From positions 1,646,725 through 1,710,724 of the forward strand of contig JAJVDF010000165.1 in NCBI GenBank assembly GCA_022410635.1: a stretch of DNA of 64,000 nt. Direction: 5' to 3'. The DNA is from Tretioscincus oriximinensis. Lineage: Eukaryota; Chordata; Lepidosauria; Squamata; Gymnophthalmidae. Position 1 is the first letter of the stretch. Each line of letters starts with the position of its first letter. Shown here in pieces: positions 35,931-47,262 of this stretch. A model generated the notes under the pieces. It was not told where the DNA came from, ran no database searches, and saw nothing but the letters and a program-made list of their open reading frames with translations. A program made the position numbers and the translations under genes.

Positions 35931-36235
35931 GGATAGCTCAGTCGCTTAGGCATTCGTCTCTCGCCTGGGAGATCGGGTTTCGAAGCCCTGTGTGGGACGT
36001 GGGGAGGGGTGAGCACCTTCCACTAGCCTGTAGCTCTAGCCAACCCAGCTATTCGAAAGCAGGAACTGCAAGAAATTGCAACTGACTGCAAGTAGATACA
36101 TGGGAACCACCATAGCCTGGTGGGGAAGATAGAATGGAAGCCTTCGGGCAAAATATATCCTTGTAAGCCGCTTTGAGTCCCTTTGAAAAGGTGAGAAAAG
36201 CGGGGTATAAGAACCAAGTTCTTCTTCTTCTTAAC
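35931..36235 (+). mobile_element. tRNA-derived SINE, family distinct from Sauria type
   Basis: The first 70 bases are tRNA-like: A-box region 'ggatagctcagtcgcttagg', anticodon-arm-like 'cgtctctcgcctgggag' and B-box 'gggtttcgaagcccc' in near form (35976-35990). Unlike a tRNA gene it continues with an unrelated body ('gcaactgactgcaagtagat', 'gggaaccaccatagcctggt') and an RTE/Bov-B-like tail ('tgtaagccgctttgagtccc', 'gcggggtataagaacc'), ending in (CTT)n. A rearranged second copy of the body is at 43.1 kb. RNA polymerase III probably transcribed the source copies. Confidence 0.85.
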
Positions 36236-36406
36236 ATATTTGACATATACCTGGCAGTAGTGGTCTTGCCACTGTGGGAGCAAGCAGCCAGATGGGTAAG
36301 GAGCCATGCAATGTTTCCTAACATCAGGCTGGAATGGCAGGAAGCAATTGCAGGATCCAGACAGATTTCACTTTCCTCTTGCTATCTGAAGGCAGCTTGT
36401 GACAAG
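36236..36406. other. Unassigned spacer
   Basis: No recognised feature between the SINE and the CR1 3' end. Confidence 0.4.
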
Positions 36407-36645
36407 GGATGAAACTGCAAGGGTGCAGATTTAGATTAGATATCAGGAAAAAAATTCTAACAGTAAGGGTGATAAACTAGTGGAACCATTTGCCACAGGA
36501 GGTGGTCAGTTCACCTTTGCTGGAAGTCTTCAAACAGACGCTGTACCGCCATTCTTGTTTAATGAATCCTGTATTGAGTAGGGGGTTGGACCCGGTGACC
36601 CTGGAGTTCCATTTCAACTCAATGATTCTCTGATTTTCTGATTAT
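36407..36645 (+). mobile_element. CR1 LINE 3' end (subfamily B)
   Basis: Matches the end of the 57.5-kb CR1: 'gatttagattagatatcagg', 'taagggtgataaactagtgg', 'gccacaggaggtgg', 'ggggttggacccggtgaccc', and a decayed terminal repeat of 'tgattct' units (36621-36645). Frameshifted and 5'-truncated. Confidence 0.9.
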
Positions 36646-37214
36646 GAATCCAGCCCATATTGTAGGATGTGATATGATCTTTGCTACAAAAGAAGCATAG
36701 TAGTAGTAGATGGACTTATTATTCATTTTCTGATGAAGTCTGGGCTTTTTATGTAGTGCCTTCTGAGATTATCCCTCCTTGCTGGCTTATCTATAACAAT
36801 TTATGTCGTGGCAATTGGCCTTCTAACCAATCACCACGAAGTGGGGATTATAATCCTTTCCCTTTGCGAGCCACTGCAGGTGACTGACCCGTCCCCCACA
36901 GCTGACTTTAAAGGCAACCCTCGCAGGCCCACAAGGAGAGGCAGCTATGAAGGACTGCATGCAAAAGCTGTGCACAATGAGTGGGGCAGGGGGCAGTGCA
37001 GGGTGATGTGCTCACACACCACCACCAGGCTGGTGGCCTATTGTATTTCACAGCTGGGGGGATATTTCCACTAGTAGAATCTAAATAAATTCTTGATCAT
37101 TCTGGGTAGATAATGGTTGACATGCTGGTATTTCCATGGAGAGTTTGATCTCAATTTAAGTAGAGTCCCACTTTTAGATACTGTTTTATACTGTTTTTAA
37201 TTTGTCCATTTTGT
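36646..37214. other. Unassigned DNA, GC-rich middle
   Basis: 36840-37050 is GC-richer than its surroundings, with frames on the plus strand but no domain. Nothing named is seen. Confidence 0.45.
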
Positions 37215-37285
37215 TGTTTTATTGTTGGTCACCCTGAGACCTTCNGGTGTAGGGCGGGTATAAGTATAAATAAATAAAATAAGAA
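37215..37285 (+). mobile_element. SINE / Bov-B 3' tail
   Basis: 'caccctgagaccttcnggtg' and 'tagggcgggtataagtataa' followed by (AAAT)n-like sequence: the 3' tail shared by Sauria SINEs and Bov-B LINEs. The preceding T-rich block (tactgtttttaatttgtcca) is not the SINE body, which slightly favours a Bov-B LINE 3' end. Confidence 0.75.
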
Positions 37286-37715
37286 TATAAAATTGACTCA
37301 AGTGCTCCCAAATGTCCTATGTGAGCCAGGAGGGCTCACAAGACACCCAAGTTTAGCAGGAAGTAAAGCACAATGAGATAGGACAGCTAGAATGAAAGCA
37401 TAATATAAATATATGGGAAATACATTGTCCTGCCATCACAGTGCTAGCAATGGGGAAGCCAGCTTCTCCACCAGCATTGCTTTCTCACGAGGTCTTCAGC
37501 AGAGCTTTTTGAAGAGGTTAAGGAGATGTGATCTTTAACTATAAGGTTCTATTTAAACCTCTGTGCAGATTTGCTTTGAAAAACTTGCAAGGCATTTTTA
37601 ATATATTATCACATAATTTTCCATGGGATTGAATTTCACTGTTGGAAATAGTTTAATGGAAGTATTTGTATGTTTTCATTAGGTTAATTATGTATGTATA
37701 TTGGATATTTCTATT
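37286..37715. other. Unassigned spacer
   Basis: No recognised feature. Confidence 0.45.
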
Positions 37716-38232
37716 AAGAACATAAGAAGAGCCATTCTGGATCAGGCCACAGCCCATCAAGTCCAGCATTCTGTGTCATACAGAGGCCCACCAGATGCAC
37801 CTGGGCAGTCCGAATAGAGGAAAGCAAAATATGCACCTGTTCATGACTCCCTGCTAATGGAATTTCAGGAGTCTTGCCTGTTGCTTCATCCTGGAGGCAA
37901 CATCCAGACATCCATCCTAGTATCCATTTATACCCTTGGTGTCCATAAACCTCTCTGGTCCTGTCTTGAAACTATCCAAGCTGTTAGCTACCACCACCTC
38001 TGCAGGAAGTCAATTCCACAGGCCGATGACCCTCTGGGTGAAAAAATACTTTCCTTTGTCTGTTCTCACTTTTCTACCCAACAGTTTTAAGGAGAGCCCC
38101 CTGGTCCTTGTGTTGTGGGAGAGAGAAAACATTTTTTCTCTATTCACCCTGTCTATCCCATGCATGATTTTGTACACTTCAATCAGATCACCTCTCAAAC
38201 GTCGCCTTTCAAGGCTGAAGAGGCCCATTGAA
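37716..38232 (-). mobile_element. CR1 LINE (subfamily A), antisense, young copy
   Basis: Begins with the reverse complement of the CR1 terminal repeat ('aagaacataagaagagcc') and runs through the 3' UTR into ORF2. The minus frame at 38010-38228 encodes '[20 protein letters not shown]' and 'LLGRKVRTDKGKYFFTQRVI', nearly identical in protein to the 13.8-kb copy. High similarity between two copies points to fairly recent activity of this subfamily. 5'-truncated at about 517 bp. Confidence 0.94.
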
Positions 38233-38235
38233 TGT

Positions 38236-38290
38236 CATGTCCTGCCCTGAATTATAGGATGGGATGCAACAATTTAGAAATAAATAAAGG
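38236..38290 (+). mobile_element. SINE / Bov-B tail fragment
   Basis: 'cctgccctgaattataggat' followed by a short A/T-rich tail resembles the RTE-type 3' box. It abuts the truncated 5' end of the antisense CR1, so the CR1 may have inserted into an older SINE or Bov-B copy. Confidence 0.4.
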
Positions 38291-38592
38291 CTTCAACTCT
38301 TGATTGTACTTTATCCATGCAGAAAACATTATTTCATAAGGGATTACCTTCTAATATCTTGAAGCATTTTTTTGCATTTTTATCAAGTTCTATACCCAAA
38401 GATTTCAGGGCAGGTTACAATTATAAAAATGAAATATAAATTGAACATAGTAAAAGCAATAATAGCACCTGGAAGTGGTTTCCTCAGGCAAAGACTAGGG
38501 TAAAGAGCAAGCACAAAAGCAGGAGGGCGGATGAAAAATTTCCATACTCTGGGAGCTACCATTGAGTAGGTGTGACAGAAAAAGCTCTCTTT
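38291..38592. other. Unassigned spacer
   Basis: No recognised feature before the foldback element. Confidence 0.4.
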
Positions 38593-39685
38593 GGCTACGT
38601 TCACATGATGAGCTAAAACCCGGAATAAAGTTATATTCCGGAATATAGCAAAGGCGGATATGTTCACACCACAAGCCTATATTCTGGAATATACAATGTT
38701 CCGTGCACATACGCAGCCGGCTCCNCCGCATTGCCAGCCCAACAGAGCCGATCGGAGGGCTGGCTGGAGCTGGCTGTGTGTCATGAGATGCCTTTTCCTA
38801 AGACCAGCCAGCCCTCCACTGCTGCCTGGAGATCAGCTCTGCAAAAGGAAGGGGAACAAGGACAGATGACCTTCCCACCCCCTCCCCTCAGCCGATCCAT
38901 TTGACAGCCGATCTCCAGGGAATTCTGCTGAAGCAAGAGGAGGCGGAGTCTGCTCTGTTCTGCTGGCCCCATTCATACGGAGCAAAAAGCAGGCGGAGGA
39001 AATTCTGCTGAAGCGGCTGTGGTCTGCTGGCCCCCTCCATACGGATCCTAGTTCTGGGTAACATTTTGGGACATTTTGACATGTGGATGGCCAAGTTCTG
39101 TCCCAAAATGTTACCCAGAACTAAACTCCATATGGATGGGGCCAGCAGAATGCGGCCACTTAAGCAGAATTTCCTCCTGCTGCTTTTTGCTCCGTATGGA
39201 TGGGGCCAGCAGAATGCTCCCGTCTCCGCCTCCTCTTGCTTCATCAGAATTCCCTGGAGATCGGCTGTCAAATGGATCGGCTGAGGGGAGGGGGAATGCC
39301 TGCCATTGTTCCCCTTTCTTTTGCAGAGCCGATCTTCAGGCAGAAGCCCCCAAAAGGAGGCGAAGGGAAGCCTGAACTTAGGAAAAGAAGGGCAGATTTC
39401 CCTGCCCAAGGAGGCGGCACTTCCTCCTGTCATCTCCCGCCTCCTCTCTCTCTCTCACTATTTTTGTTCACATGGGAGAGGAAGGTGATTGACTACAAGA
39501 TGACAGAGGTTGGCTGTGAGATTTCAGATGTTCGCCACAATTATTCCTGATTATCCAGGCAATAGTTTATTGTGGGATAAATGGCGTTTATTGTTAAAGA
39601 ACTGTTGAAACACGCTTAACACGTGTGACCCGACCTTCATTAAGTTGCTACAACTGAGTGATAAAATAGCCGTGTGAACGCAGCC
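38593..39685. mobile_element. 1.1-kb foldback TIR element (ggctgc/acg-type)
   Basis: The ends are ggctacgttcacatgatg and gtgtgaacgcagcc, a TIR. The flanks give a possible 3-bp duplication, ttt on each side (38590-38592 and 39686-39688). The left subterminal region has 'ttatattccggaatatagc' and the right has 'caatagtttattgtgggata'; both recur in the same positions in the shorter element at 50089-50507. The middle is a foldback of about 250-bp arms (separate entry). It is GC-rich and encodes no recognisable transposase. Long frames in it on both strands come from the symmetry. Superfamily uncertain; a 3-bp duplication would fit PIF/Harbinger. Confidence 0.75.
38828..39345. repeat. Large inverted repeat (foldback core)
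   Basis: Left arm about 38828-39075, right arm about 39092-39345, spacer about 16 bp centred near 39084. Matching pairs include 'agttctgggtaacatttt' / 'aaaatgttacccagaact' (innermost), 'cgatccatttgacagccgat' / 'atcggctgtcaaatggatcg', and 'ctctgcaaaaggaaggggaa' / 'ttcccctttcttttgcagag'. The arms carry mismatches and small indels, so they diverged after formation. Confidence 0.9.
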
Positions 39686-39844
39686 TTTATATGCTGAATC
39701 ATCATATCACTAATTAAATCCTTCTTTGTTTGAAAGGAAGTTTTAACCTCACCAATAATTTTAGTGATCTTGAAGTAAGAGGGATGCTAGCAAAAGTATT
39801 ATGGGGAAGGGACATGCAAGATTAATAAATGATTAATTAGAATT

Positions 39845-40050
39845 CAAGGCCGTACTTAGAGCTATGTGGAGCTGTATTTTAGGCAAAATATAGATACCGG
39901 TAGGACAAAGAAAATATTAATATTTTTAATTGGTTTTATTATTATAAAAACCAAGGTAGCTGAGGGAAGAGGGGGAATAAAATAAATAAGTAAATAAAAA
40001 TAAGTGTAAGTAAGTAAAGTCCATGGGGAAAATGTAGCATAAATCCAGCC
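39845..40050. mobile_element. hAT-like MITE, uninterrupted relative of 8.5-kb copy
   Basis: Shares with 8521-9046 the order 'aggcaaaatatagataccgg', 'aatattaatatttttaattg', 'ttttattattataaaa', 'gagggaagagggggaataaa' and the right end 'aaatccagcc'. It lacks the Tigger MITE that splits the other copy. TIR ends are degraded and the target duplication is not certain. Confidence 0.7.
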
Positions 40051-41551
40051 TTAGAGTTATGGATAGTTAAATTTCACAACTGCTCTTTTGTCACTGATAT
40101 GTTACCAGTAGAGTAGGGTTGGCTACCATTTGGGGCAACCTATCTTGTTCTAGTACTCCATCCATGCAGATGAAGATCTGGGCTTGCTCTATCCCATAGC
40201 AGCATGCCAAGGAGGGGAGATAGACTCTTTTCTATACTGTGCTAAGCCCACATGCGGAAAGGGACTCAGATTCAGCTACACTCTTTGTTACACCTCCTCT
40301 CAGAGCTGCATCCTACTTCCTCCTCGTTTTTTCATTGCACACCCTCTTTCTCATCCTGAAACATAAAACTGTGGTGTAATAATAGCTGAACGAAATTAAT
40401 CGTTCCATGAATCACAGCTACGTTTCATCTTTATTGTTTCTTGTGCTCTTTTAGTTTTTAATACAAAACACAGCATCATCATTATTTTTATTATTAAGGC
40501 AAAACAAAATTAGACAAAAAGATGCTTCAACAAGGACAAACAGCATATTACGAGCAAATAAAGAACATGTGTTTGGAATAAAAGAAGGGTGTGGGAAGGA
40601 AAACCAGAGACTAAATGACAAGGAGAAATCCCAAGGAATTGTCCTTCTGAAGACCAACAACCATTGCCTTATTGCAGGGCACACGGCTCTTTAATTAAGG
40701 CTGCTAACAAGCTAACAATCTCCTGAAAGCTAAACAGAAACAGCCCTGAATCTTTTAATCATGCATTTGACCAAAAGGGGTTGGGTCTGACGGGAAGGGG
40801 TGGAGTGGAAGAAGAATGAACTATGACTGATTTTCCTCATATAAAGAGGACAGCAATTAAAGGGGAAAATTAATGTTCTGGCAANGTTGCTTTGAAATCT
40901 GCGAAGTCTAAGTGGCCAAACTGTGCCTGTTGCTTAGGTCAGACTGGAGCAAATTGATTCCTTTTCCCCTGCTCCTTCAGGAAATGGGGCTTTAAAACAA
41001 GTTTCTCAGCAACTTTTGTGCCCTTTTTTCCCTTGGGTTATTGTCATTTGTTTGAACTCCCTACATTTCCCTCCCTCCTGCTACAGTCCAAATCCTTAAC
41101 CTACCTGCTTTCCCTATAGGGCTAATGTTGCTTTTTCATGAAGTTTTGAACATTTTTTAAAGAAAATATTTTCTAATATATATGCTGCCTTTTCCCTTGC
41201 CTCCACATTTGCATGCAATGTTTCAGATTTTTGTTATTGTTTAATCATGACATACCATCATAGTCAACTAGAGTAAAAGTACCACTGGGTGCTCAAGCCA
41301 AGCCAAATGCATTAGACTTGCAATAAATTATCTAAGTCAATTTATTTCTGCATACAAATGTTTCACCATACATTTAGATCACATGCACACACGGTTTTTC
41401 TACCACTTTCATAGTGCAATCTTGATGTCTCCCTCATACCTGCTAATGGACTTTTGGCACTCAATTCCAACAACAGACCTTTTCTTCAAAATATTCTATA
41501 GCTTATTTATTCAGATATCGTTCCTAAACCCTCCAAAATTACCATGGCAGC
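40051..41551. other. Unassigned DNA, possible conserved segment
   Basis: No gene. 40690-41060 looks non-repetitive and of balanced composition, with no frame, and could be conserved non-coding sequence; I cannot test this. The rest is AT-rich. Confidence 0.4.
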
Positions 41552-41720
41552 AGCCACAGGGATGAGATGCGCTCTGTCTGTACCTTCTTAATGGGATTAC
41601 CAGGATACTATGANAAGAAGCTGCACAAGGCAACACAACTGAGCATGCTGAGTATTTCTGGGGATGCCCAGTATTCCTCAGCATANACTTTCTGATTGTC
41701 CTTTTATCTTTTCCACAGGT
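41552..41720 (+). repeat. Dispersed repeat shared with 27.1 kb
   Basis: Second copy of the repeat at 27115-27285, sharing 'gcagccacagggatgaga', 'ttaatgggattac' and 'gagcatgctgagtattt'. Two ambiguous bases. No TIR or coding capacity is seen. Confidence 0.6.
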
Positions 41721-43118
41721 TTTCTAATGGTTTGTTTGTGTAGGGATAAAAGAGGTAAGCACAGACTTGTGACTGGGTTATTCCGGATTTGAAAAATATT
41801 GCGATTTTTACTCTGTCATTTGCACAGGGCCATACACAAATAGTTCACAGTATCATCAATCTGTCCCAGCTGGGCTCAACATCAAACAAATAATACAGGT
41901 AGTTTATCTACAGACAACATTGGGATCTAAGAAAATTCATATAAACACACATACTTTTTGTGCAAACATCCAACATGTTTTCAGGTATATAAAACATAGA
42001 GCAATCCCATATCTGGATATCAATGGGATTTCAACCAAGAGTTTTCTCTAGCTCTTTGAGGAAAAATAAGGAAACAGCAGAAATAATAGATAAAATACAG
42101 TTAATTACACTGTATGAAATCTCTTAATATGTCAACTTGCATATGTAATAAATTATGAAGGTAGCTCATTAGTTCTCTCTCTTCTATTTTTCTTTTGTAT
42201 TTGGTTCGAATTGTACATAACAGGGACTTAATTACATTCTATTCAAACTACTTTTTTCTGAACAATGATTGGTTCAATTCATATGCAAACCATGCAAACC
42301 ATAGAAAATTGGTTTGTGTGGTTCATTAGGACATTCTTAGTTCATGCTTGATCCTTTCAGAGTCTCACCACCCTAAGCTCAGATTCAGAGACAAGAAAAA
42401 GAACTTTAGCATGTTTTTTTCGGTTTATTTTGATGATAGAATACAATGAGCAGCATCTAGTACATGAAGCATCTTGATCTAGTTTCCTTTTCCTTGTCTT
42501 GAACAGCACTGTTCAAGGTTCTCATAGCAACCTAGATTCTCAGGGGCCTTATCTCCAAGCTTAGCTAACCACCACTAAGGAAAACATTGGGTCAAGTATG
42601 ATTGTGACTGAGAAATAGACAAAATTGACAGTCCAATGGACAATAAAGCATTCTTTCAAACAGTGATTGATCCAATTTATTTGTGAACCATATAAATTAT
42701 CTGTGAACTGCAAATCAAATGAATCAGTTCAGTACATCCCTATTCCCTACTCTTACAGCTAGCTGACAGTTCTTGGATTGCCCTCTGAACAATGGAGAAA
42801 AAGCAAATTGGAAAACTGCAAAGTGGATTTAGATCCACTTCACTGTTTTCCCTCGTTTTCTGCCCACACAACCTTTGCATCCATTTTTTCCCCCTATTGG
42901 GAACATAGCCTTGCAAGCGGGTTGGTCCTGAAGGCAACTTCCCTAGTCAGTATTTGTATCCATAACTTTTATTAGTCTNAACTGGAAAGACAGTGTTGTG
43001 CTTTTAAGATATCTTATAGACGTCTTGAAGTGAATAAAAGCAAGACTAAAATGTTAAACATTTTTTAAAGATGCTTGTTACATAATTGTAACTATCCAAC
43101 TATAAATTCTGCAGTCTG
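41721..43118. other. Unassigned non-coding DNA
   Basis: No gene or named repeat. Frames at 42740-42975 occur on both strands and lack domains. Confidence 0.5.
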
Positions 43119-43262
43119 GAAAGGTTCTGAAATTGCAACAGACTGTGACTAGAAAAATGGGAACCACCAGTTTGGTGGAGAAGATAGTATATTCTATCTT
43201 CTCCACCAAACTGTTGTGGTTTCCATTTTTGCCTTTGGGCAAAAAATAACCTTATAAGCCAC
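43119..43262 (+). mobile_element. Rearranged SINE fragment with internal foldback
   Basis: The outer parts match the 35.9-kb SINE body ('attgcaacagactgtgacta', 'atgggaaccacc', 'gcctttgggcaaaaaataac', 'ttataagccactt'). Between them 43152-43187 is repeated in inverted orientation at 43194-43230 (arms about 36 bp, six-base spacer). The 35.9-kb copy has this block once. It is a SINE copy with an inverted duplication. The tRNA head is missing. Confidence 0.8.
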
Positions 43263-43809
43263 TTTATATATACAGTTAAGATGCATATCTTTAAAATTGT
43301 TCTCTAAATCAGACTGAATACTGAAATACAGTAAAACCTATTTTATGGCTTAACATCTTTGTAAAAACTCAGTTTGGGGCCATTATTCTAAAGCTGAGTG
43401 TTCAAAAGGTTATTACTTCCATTGCTTCCCATTTTATGAATCCCAACTTTACATGCAAAATTTTGGTCCCAATTAGCTTGTAAAGTTGGGGGCTACTTGT
43501 ACATGCCTGCCAGAATTCTTGATTATCTAGATATGTCCTATCCTTACCATCGTCTACATGAGGGCTTAACGAATCTCCAGACTTGGNTGTCTAAATATTG
43601 CCTGCCTCAGCACTGTCCTCACAGCAGCAATTCTCCTGCAACCCCTCTTCAAATAATTTGAGGTCACATCAGTATGATGAATTTTGTCTTCATCCTCTGT
43701 GTAGTTGCATGGAGGTTATGTAGTAGTTGACTTGGGTTTAGGGGCTTACTGAGAGTCTTGCAGGAATATATAAAAATGGTCACTGATCAATTCTTGCTAT
43801 TTGCTCCGA
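43263..43809. other. Unassigned spacer
   Basis: No recognised feature. Confidence 0.45.
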
Positions 43810-44010
43810 CACGTCTTTCCTTCATGAATATTCTAATTCTTTCTTAAAATTATTTAGGTTGTTTTCTATCATCACTTCTGATAGTAAATAGCATAAATCA
43901 ATAATCCAATGAGTGAAAAAACCCAACACTTTGTTGTGCCTCTCACCGGCCCATCGGAAGAGCTTTCTTCTGCATGTGGAGGCAGGGCCTCTCTTAGACT
44001 GCACCAGCAT
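43810..44010 (-). mobile_element. Possible LINE ORF2 C-terminal remnant
   Basis: The minus-strand frame 43822-44010 reads 'KVLGFFTHWIIDLCYLL' and ends 'NNLNNFKKELEYS'. This weakly resembles the C-terminal W...L...NSFKxxL pattern of CR1/L2-type LINEs, but it does not match either CR1 subfamily closely. It could be chance. Confidence 0.25.
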
Positions 44011-45011
44011 GTAGAAGGAAGGCTCCTAGTACCCTTGATAGTTGGCTAGTGAACTGGTCCTTACTTTCTCCTCACTTCCAGTTGTCCTCTATCATGTTGG
44101 AATTCTGACATGCTTAGGAACTATCAGTGGAATGTATGGATTAATAGCAGAACATTTAAGCTACTTGCACACTGCCATTGATCATGAAGTGGACACAGCA
44201 AACAAAGGAACTTCAAAGGAAGACTCCAGCATGAAATGTCTGAATTACAATTAACCAGGAAACTCAGTGCTATCCATTTTTATCATTTAAGTGACAGGAG
44301 TGTCTTGATCTACTACAGAGATATAAGTGATCTCAGCATTATCAAACTGATTGGATGAGATGACAGGTTGGAAAAGGGGAAGATAAAATTTGCTAACAAT
44401 AAGAAACAGCAGAGCCTGCAAATTGCCTGCCCTCCTTTTATCTGATGCAACTGGAACGGTTTCTAATGATGGGAAAATGCTGGACTTCATGTACTGCCCT
44501 GCCCCTGTGATTAGTTAGGAACATAAAACAATTTCCTTGGAATCTGTGCCCATTTCCTCTTGGAAAGAGCTATGAACGAGGGTTTCCTTACTGCCACAGA
44601 TCCCACCCATATCCTCCTCAGCCCAGCCTTTCAATCTTGAGCAGTGTGTTCAAAAGCAGGTCAGGAAACTTGCCGGAGGTTGCCCTGCCTCAGCCAGGAG
44701 GCTTTAAAGCATGTTTTCTTTTTGTCTTTGTCATAAATGGAATAAGAACTCTCACCCTGACAAAAAGGACAAAGTGCAAGATGGGAAGAGAAGAACCAAG
44801 CACATTGCTTTTGGTTTCCTTTTAAGTACCAGCGGCTGATGTAGAGACAGCAAAGAGTACAGAATTATGAAAACTAAAATAGACTAGGTAATAAATAGTG
44901 TTAGTGCCTGCATAGGAAGAGGATGTTATTCTCTCCAACAAAGGTCAGGGTGGACAGGTGTGCCTTTACCAGGCATCACTCTAAACATGTGGTGATGTTC
45001 AGACACATATT
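44011..45011. other. Unassigned non-coding DNA
   Basis: No gene or repeat is recognised. Confidence 0.5.
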
Positions 45012-45258
45012 TTAAATTTTATTTATTTATTTGTACTTGTATTCCGCCCTATACCCAAAGGTCTCAGGGCAGCCAACCAAAGGGTGGTGCACATAGCTTT
45101 GTCAGACTGTGAAGCAGGTCAGACTGAGAGAATTCTAAAGAACTGTGACTGGCCCAAGGTCACCCATCTGGTTTTCATGGGGGAGTTGGGGGATCAAACT
45201 GGGAGACTACCAGGTAAGAGTCCAACACCCTAACTACTACACCAAACTGGCTCTCATA
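45012..45258 (-). mobile_element. Sauria-type SINE, antisense
   Basis: Starts with (ATTT)n and the antisense tail ('gtattccgccctataccc', 'aaggtctcagggcagccaac'), then the antisense middle ('ctgtgactggcccaaggtca') and antisense tRNA-related region ('gggagactaccaggtaagag', 'ccaacaccctaactactaca'). Near full length, with good conservation against the 5.3-kb copy. Confidence 0.92.
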
Positions 45259-45261
45259 TGG

Positions 45262-45375
45262 ATTTAACTTCTCTTCAGTCCTGGAGAATTGGACTAAAGC
45301 AGGCAAAGCCAATTTTTTTTCTTGCTTAAGTTCAGTTCTCTAGGACTGAAGATAGATTCAAAGTGTATATTGCAA
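45262..45375. repeat. Short foldback repeat shared with 20.07 kb
   Basis: 'cttcagtcctggagaattgg' here resembles 'cttcagtcctgaagaattgg' at 20.07 kb. A second inverted form, 'ttctctaggactgaag', lies 60 bp away, so the block can fold back. Probably an old MITE; ends are not defined. Confidence 0.4.
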
Positions 45376-47104
45376 CAGTACCATAGTGTGGGTGTCTGAC
45401 ATACCTTAGAGAGGAGACCATCCCATAACTGAATACTGTCTCTGAGAAGGCTCTCCCACACATTCCCACCCCTTAAACTACTGAAGGTAGTTTAATATTT
45501 CCAACCTACCCAACCACCCTGCCTGAAAGGACAGAGGCCTATTCCATGATTATTTGGAGGATAGATCAGCCAGTGAAAGTTGCCAGGAATAGTCCCTCTC
45601 CTGTCTTTTCCATGGCTATTCTACATTTTCTGAGAGGGATGGGATTCTTTTGTTTAAGAAATGGACAGAAACTCAGATTGGATACTAAACAGCATTCTGC
45701 AGATGCAGTTCACATTTCAAGAATAAGGATGCTGCCGATTCTGAATCAACATCAGCACTAATATTGTTGTGAATATTGTGGTTCATAGTTCTGGTCCAAT
45801 CCACAGACTTCACACCATCCTGTCAGCAGTTGGGCTGGAATCCACTACTCATAGGTTGTATTTGTCAAACAAAGACAGGGCTAAACAGAACAGTCTTAAA
45901 AGGCGGGAGGCCCAGCTCCATGTCGATGGTGATCTTCAAAGCTGCATAAGCTTTGGGGATGGGGCTGCGAATGTTTTCTTATTCCAGATCATATGTGAAA
46001 GCAACAATGCCTGGACTGAAGTAGATAGTAACATTATAATTGCAAATGTTTTCAAACAGGTCTACTGCTAATCCTGTACTGGACTGTACTGGATTGGAAG
46101 CATTCTAGGCAGACATTGTATGTCTGAGTGAGTGTGGAAACAATTTATGCTGAGATAAAAAAATATTTGGGATTAGTATAAGGATTTTGTAATCATTTTA
46201 AGGAAAAATGTTTGATTGATTCAGAAGAAATAAAGATCTCTTCTTGAAAGATTCATGGAAATTTATGAGTAAATAGTATTTAATGGTTCAGTGACTCATA
46301 TTATATCCCAGATGTTGAAAACTCATTTTGTTTCTTTATATTATTCATTGGTAATATATCAATTATATTTTGCAACTATAAAAGTTTTTTTGTTTTAGTT
46401 TGAAACTCTTCCATTCATTATGGTATACATTATATTGCAAAGGGGAAAATATATGCTTAACAGGAAGTGGACCTGAAAAGTGAAATAATATATTCTAATT
46501 CTTTATGAATCTTCATGATTCTTGTTTGAATCTAGGTATGTTTCCCCAGGGTCCAGCGTGAGAAAAACTCTCACAATGGGCTTGCGTCTTATGTGAATGG
46601 ACTGGTAGATGTTATCTCAGCATGCAAAAATGGAAGCTGCTTTGTGCCATCTGCACTTCATTAGTATCAGATTCATATCCTGTCTATTTTCAAAAAGCTT
46701 CAGGTTAAATCTTATTTTTCTTTAATTAGAGACTTTTTAAAGTATATCACCTAATACATTTAAAATGTAGAAAAAAAACAGACACTAAAACAAACAAACC
46801 CTTCCCATCCCCCCCAAAAAACACCACAGGGTCCCTACAATTGCTTCTTGCCATTCATGCTAGCAGAACAGAATTGTAGGGTTAATATGGGCAATTATAT
46901 TTTTACATGCTTGCTCCCATGATGATAAATCTGCTAATTTCAGATATTTCAATAACAGAAATTCTCTAAAAATTGCTGCCATCATTTTGGCACTGTTTTA
47001 CCCTCACGTGTGTTGTGACTATTTCTAAGGTAGCAGATCATGAGAGCAAGTGCCAAGATAAAATAAGCAATTGACAACTTCACTATTCTGGGATAAACTG
47101 GAAT
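45376..47104. other. Unassigned non-coding DNA
   Basis: No gene is supported. The 100-residue plus frame at 45769-46071 is domain-free. Confidence 0.5.
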
Positions 47105-47262
47105 AAGAACAAGAACATAAGAACATAGGAAGAGCCATACTGGATCAGGCCACAGCCCATCAAGTCCAGCATTCTGTGTCACATAGAGGCCCACCAGATG
47201 CACCTGGGCAGTCCGAACAGAGGAAAGCAAAATAAGCACCTGTTATGACTCCCTGCAAATGG
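47105..47262 (-). mobile_element. CR1 LINE 3' end (subfamily A), short antisense copy
   Basis: 'gaacataagaacataggaag' (antisense terminal repeat), 'ccatactggatcaggccaca', 'cacctgggcagtccgaacag' and 'ccctgcaaatgga'. About 158 bp, strongly 5'-truncated, with few changes, so fairly young. Confidence 0.93.

Noticed and set aside
35931..36003. tRNA gene
   Set aside because: A- and B-box-like motifs are present, but an acceptor stem does not close and a SINE body with an RTE-type tail follows directly.
38888..39550. 181- and 116-residue frames on opposite strands
   Set aside because: They mirror each other because of the large inverted repeat; no domain is seen.
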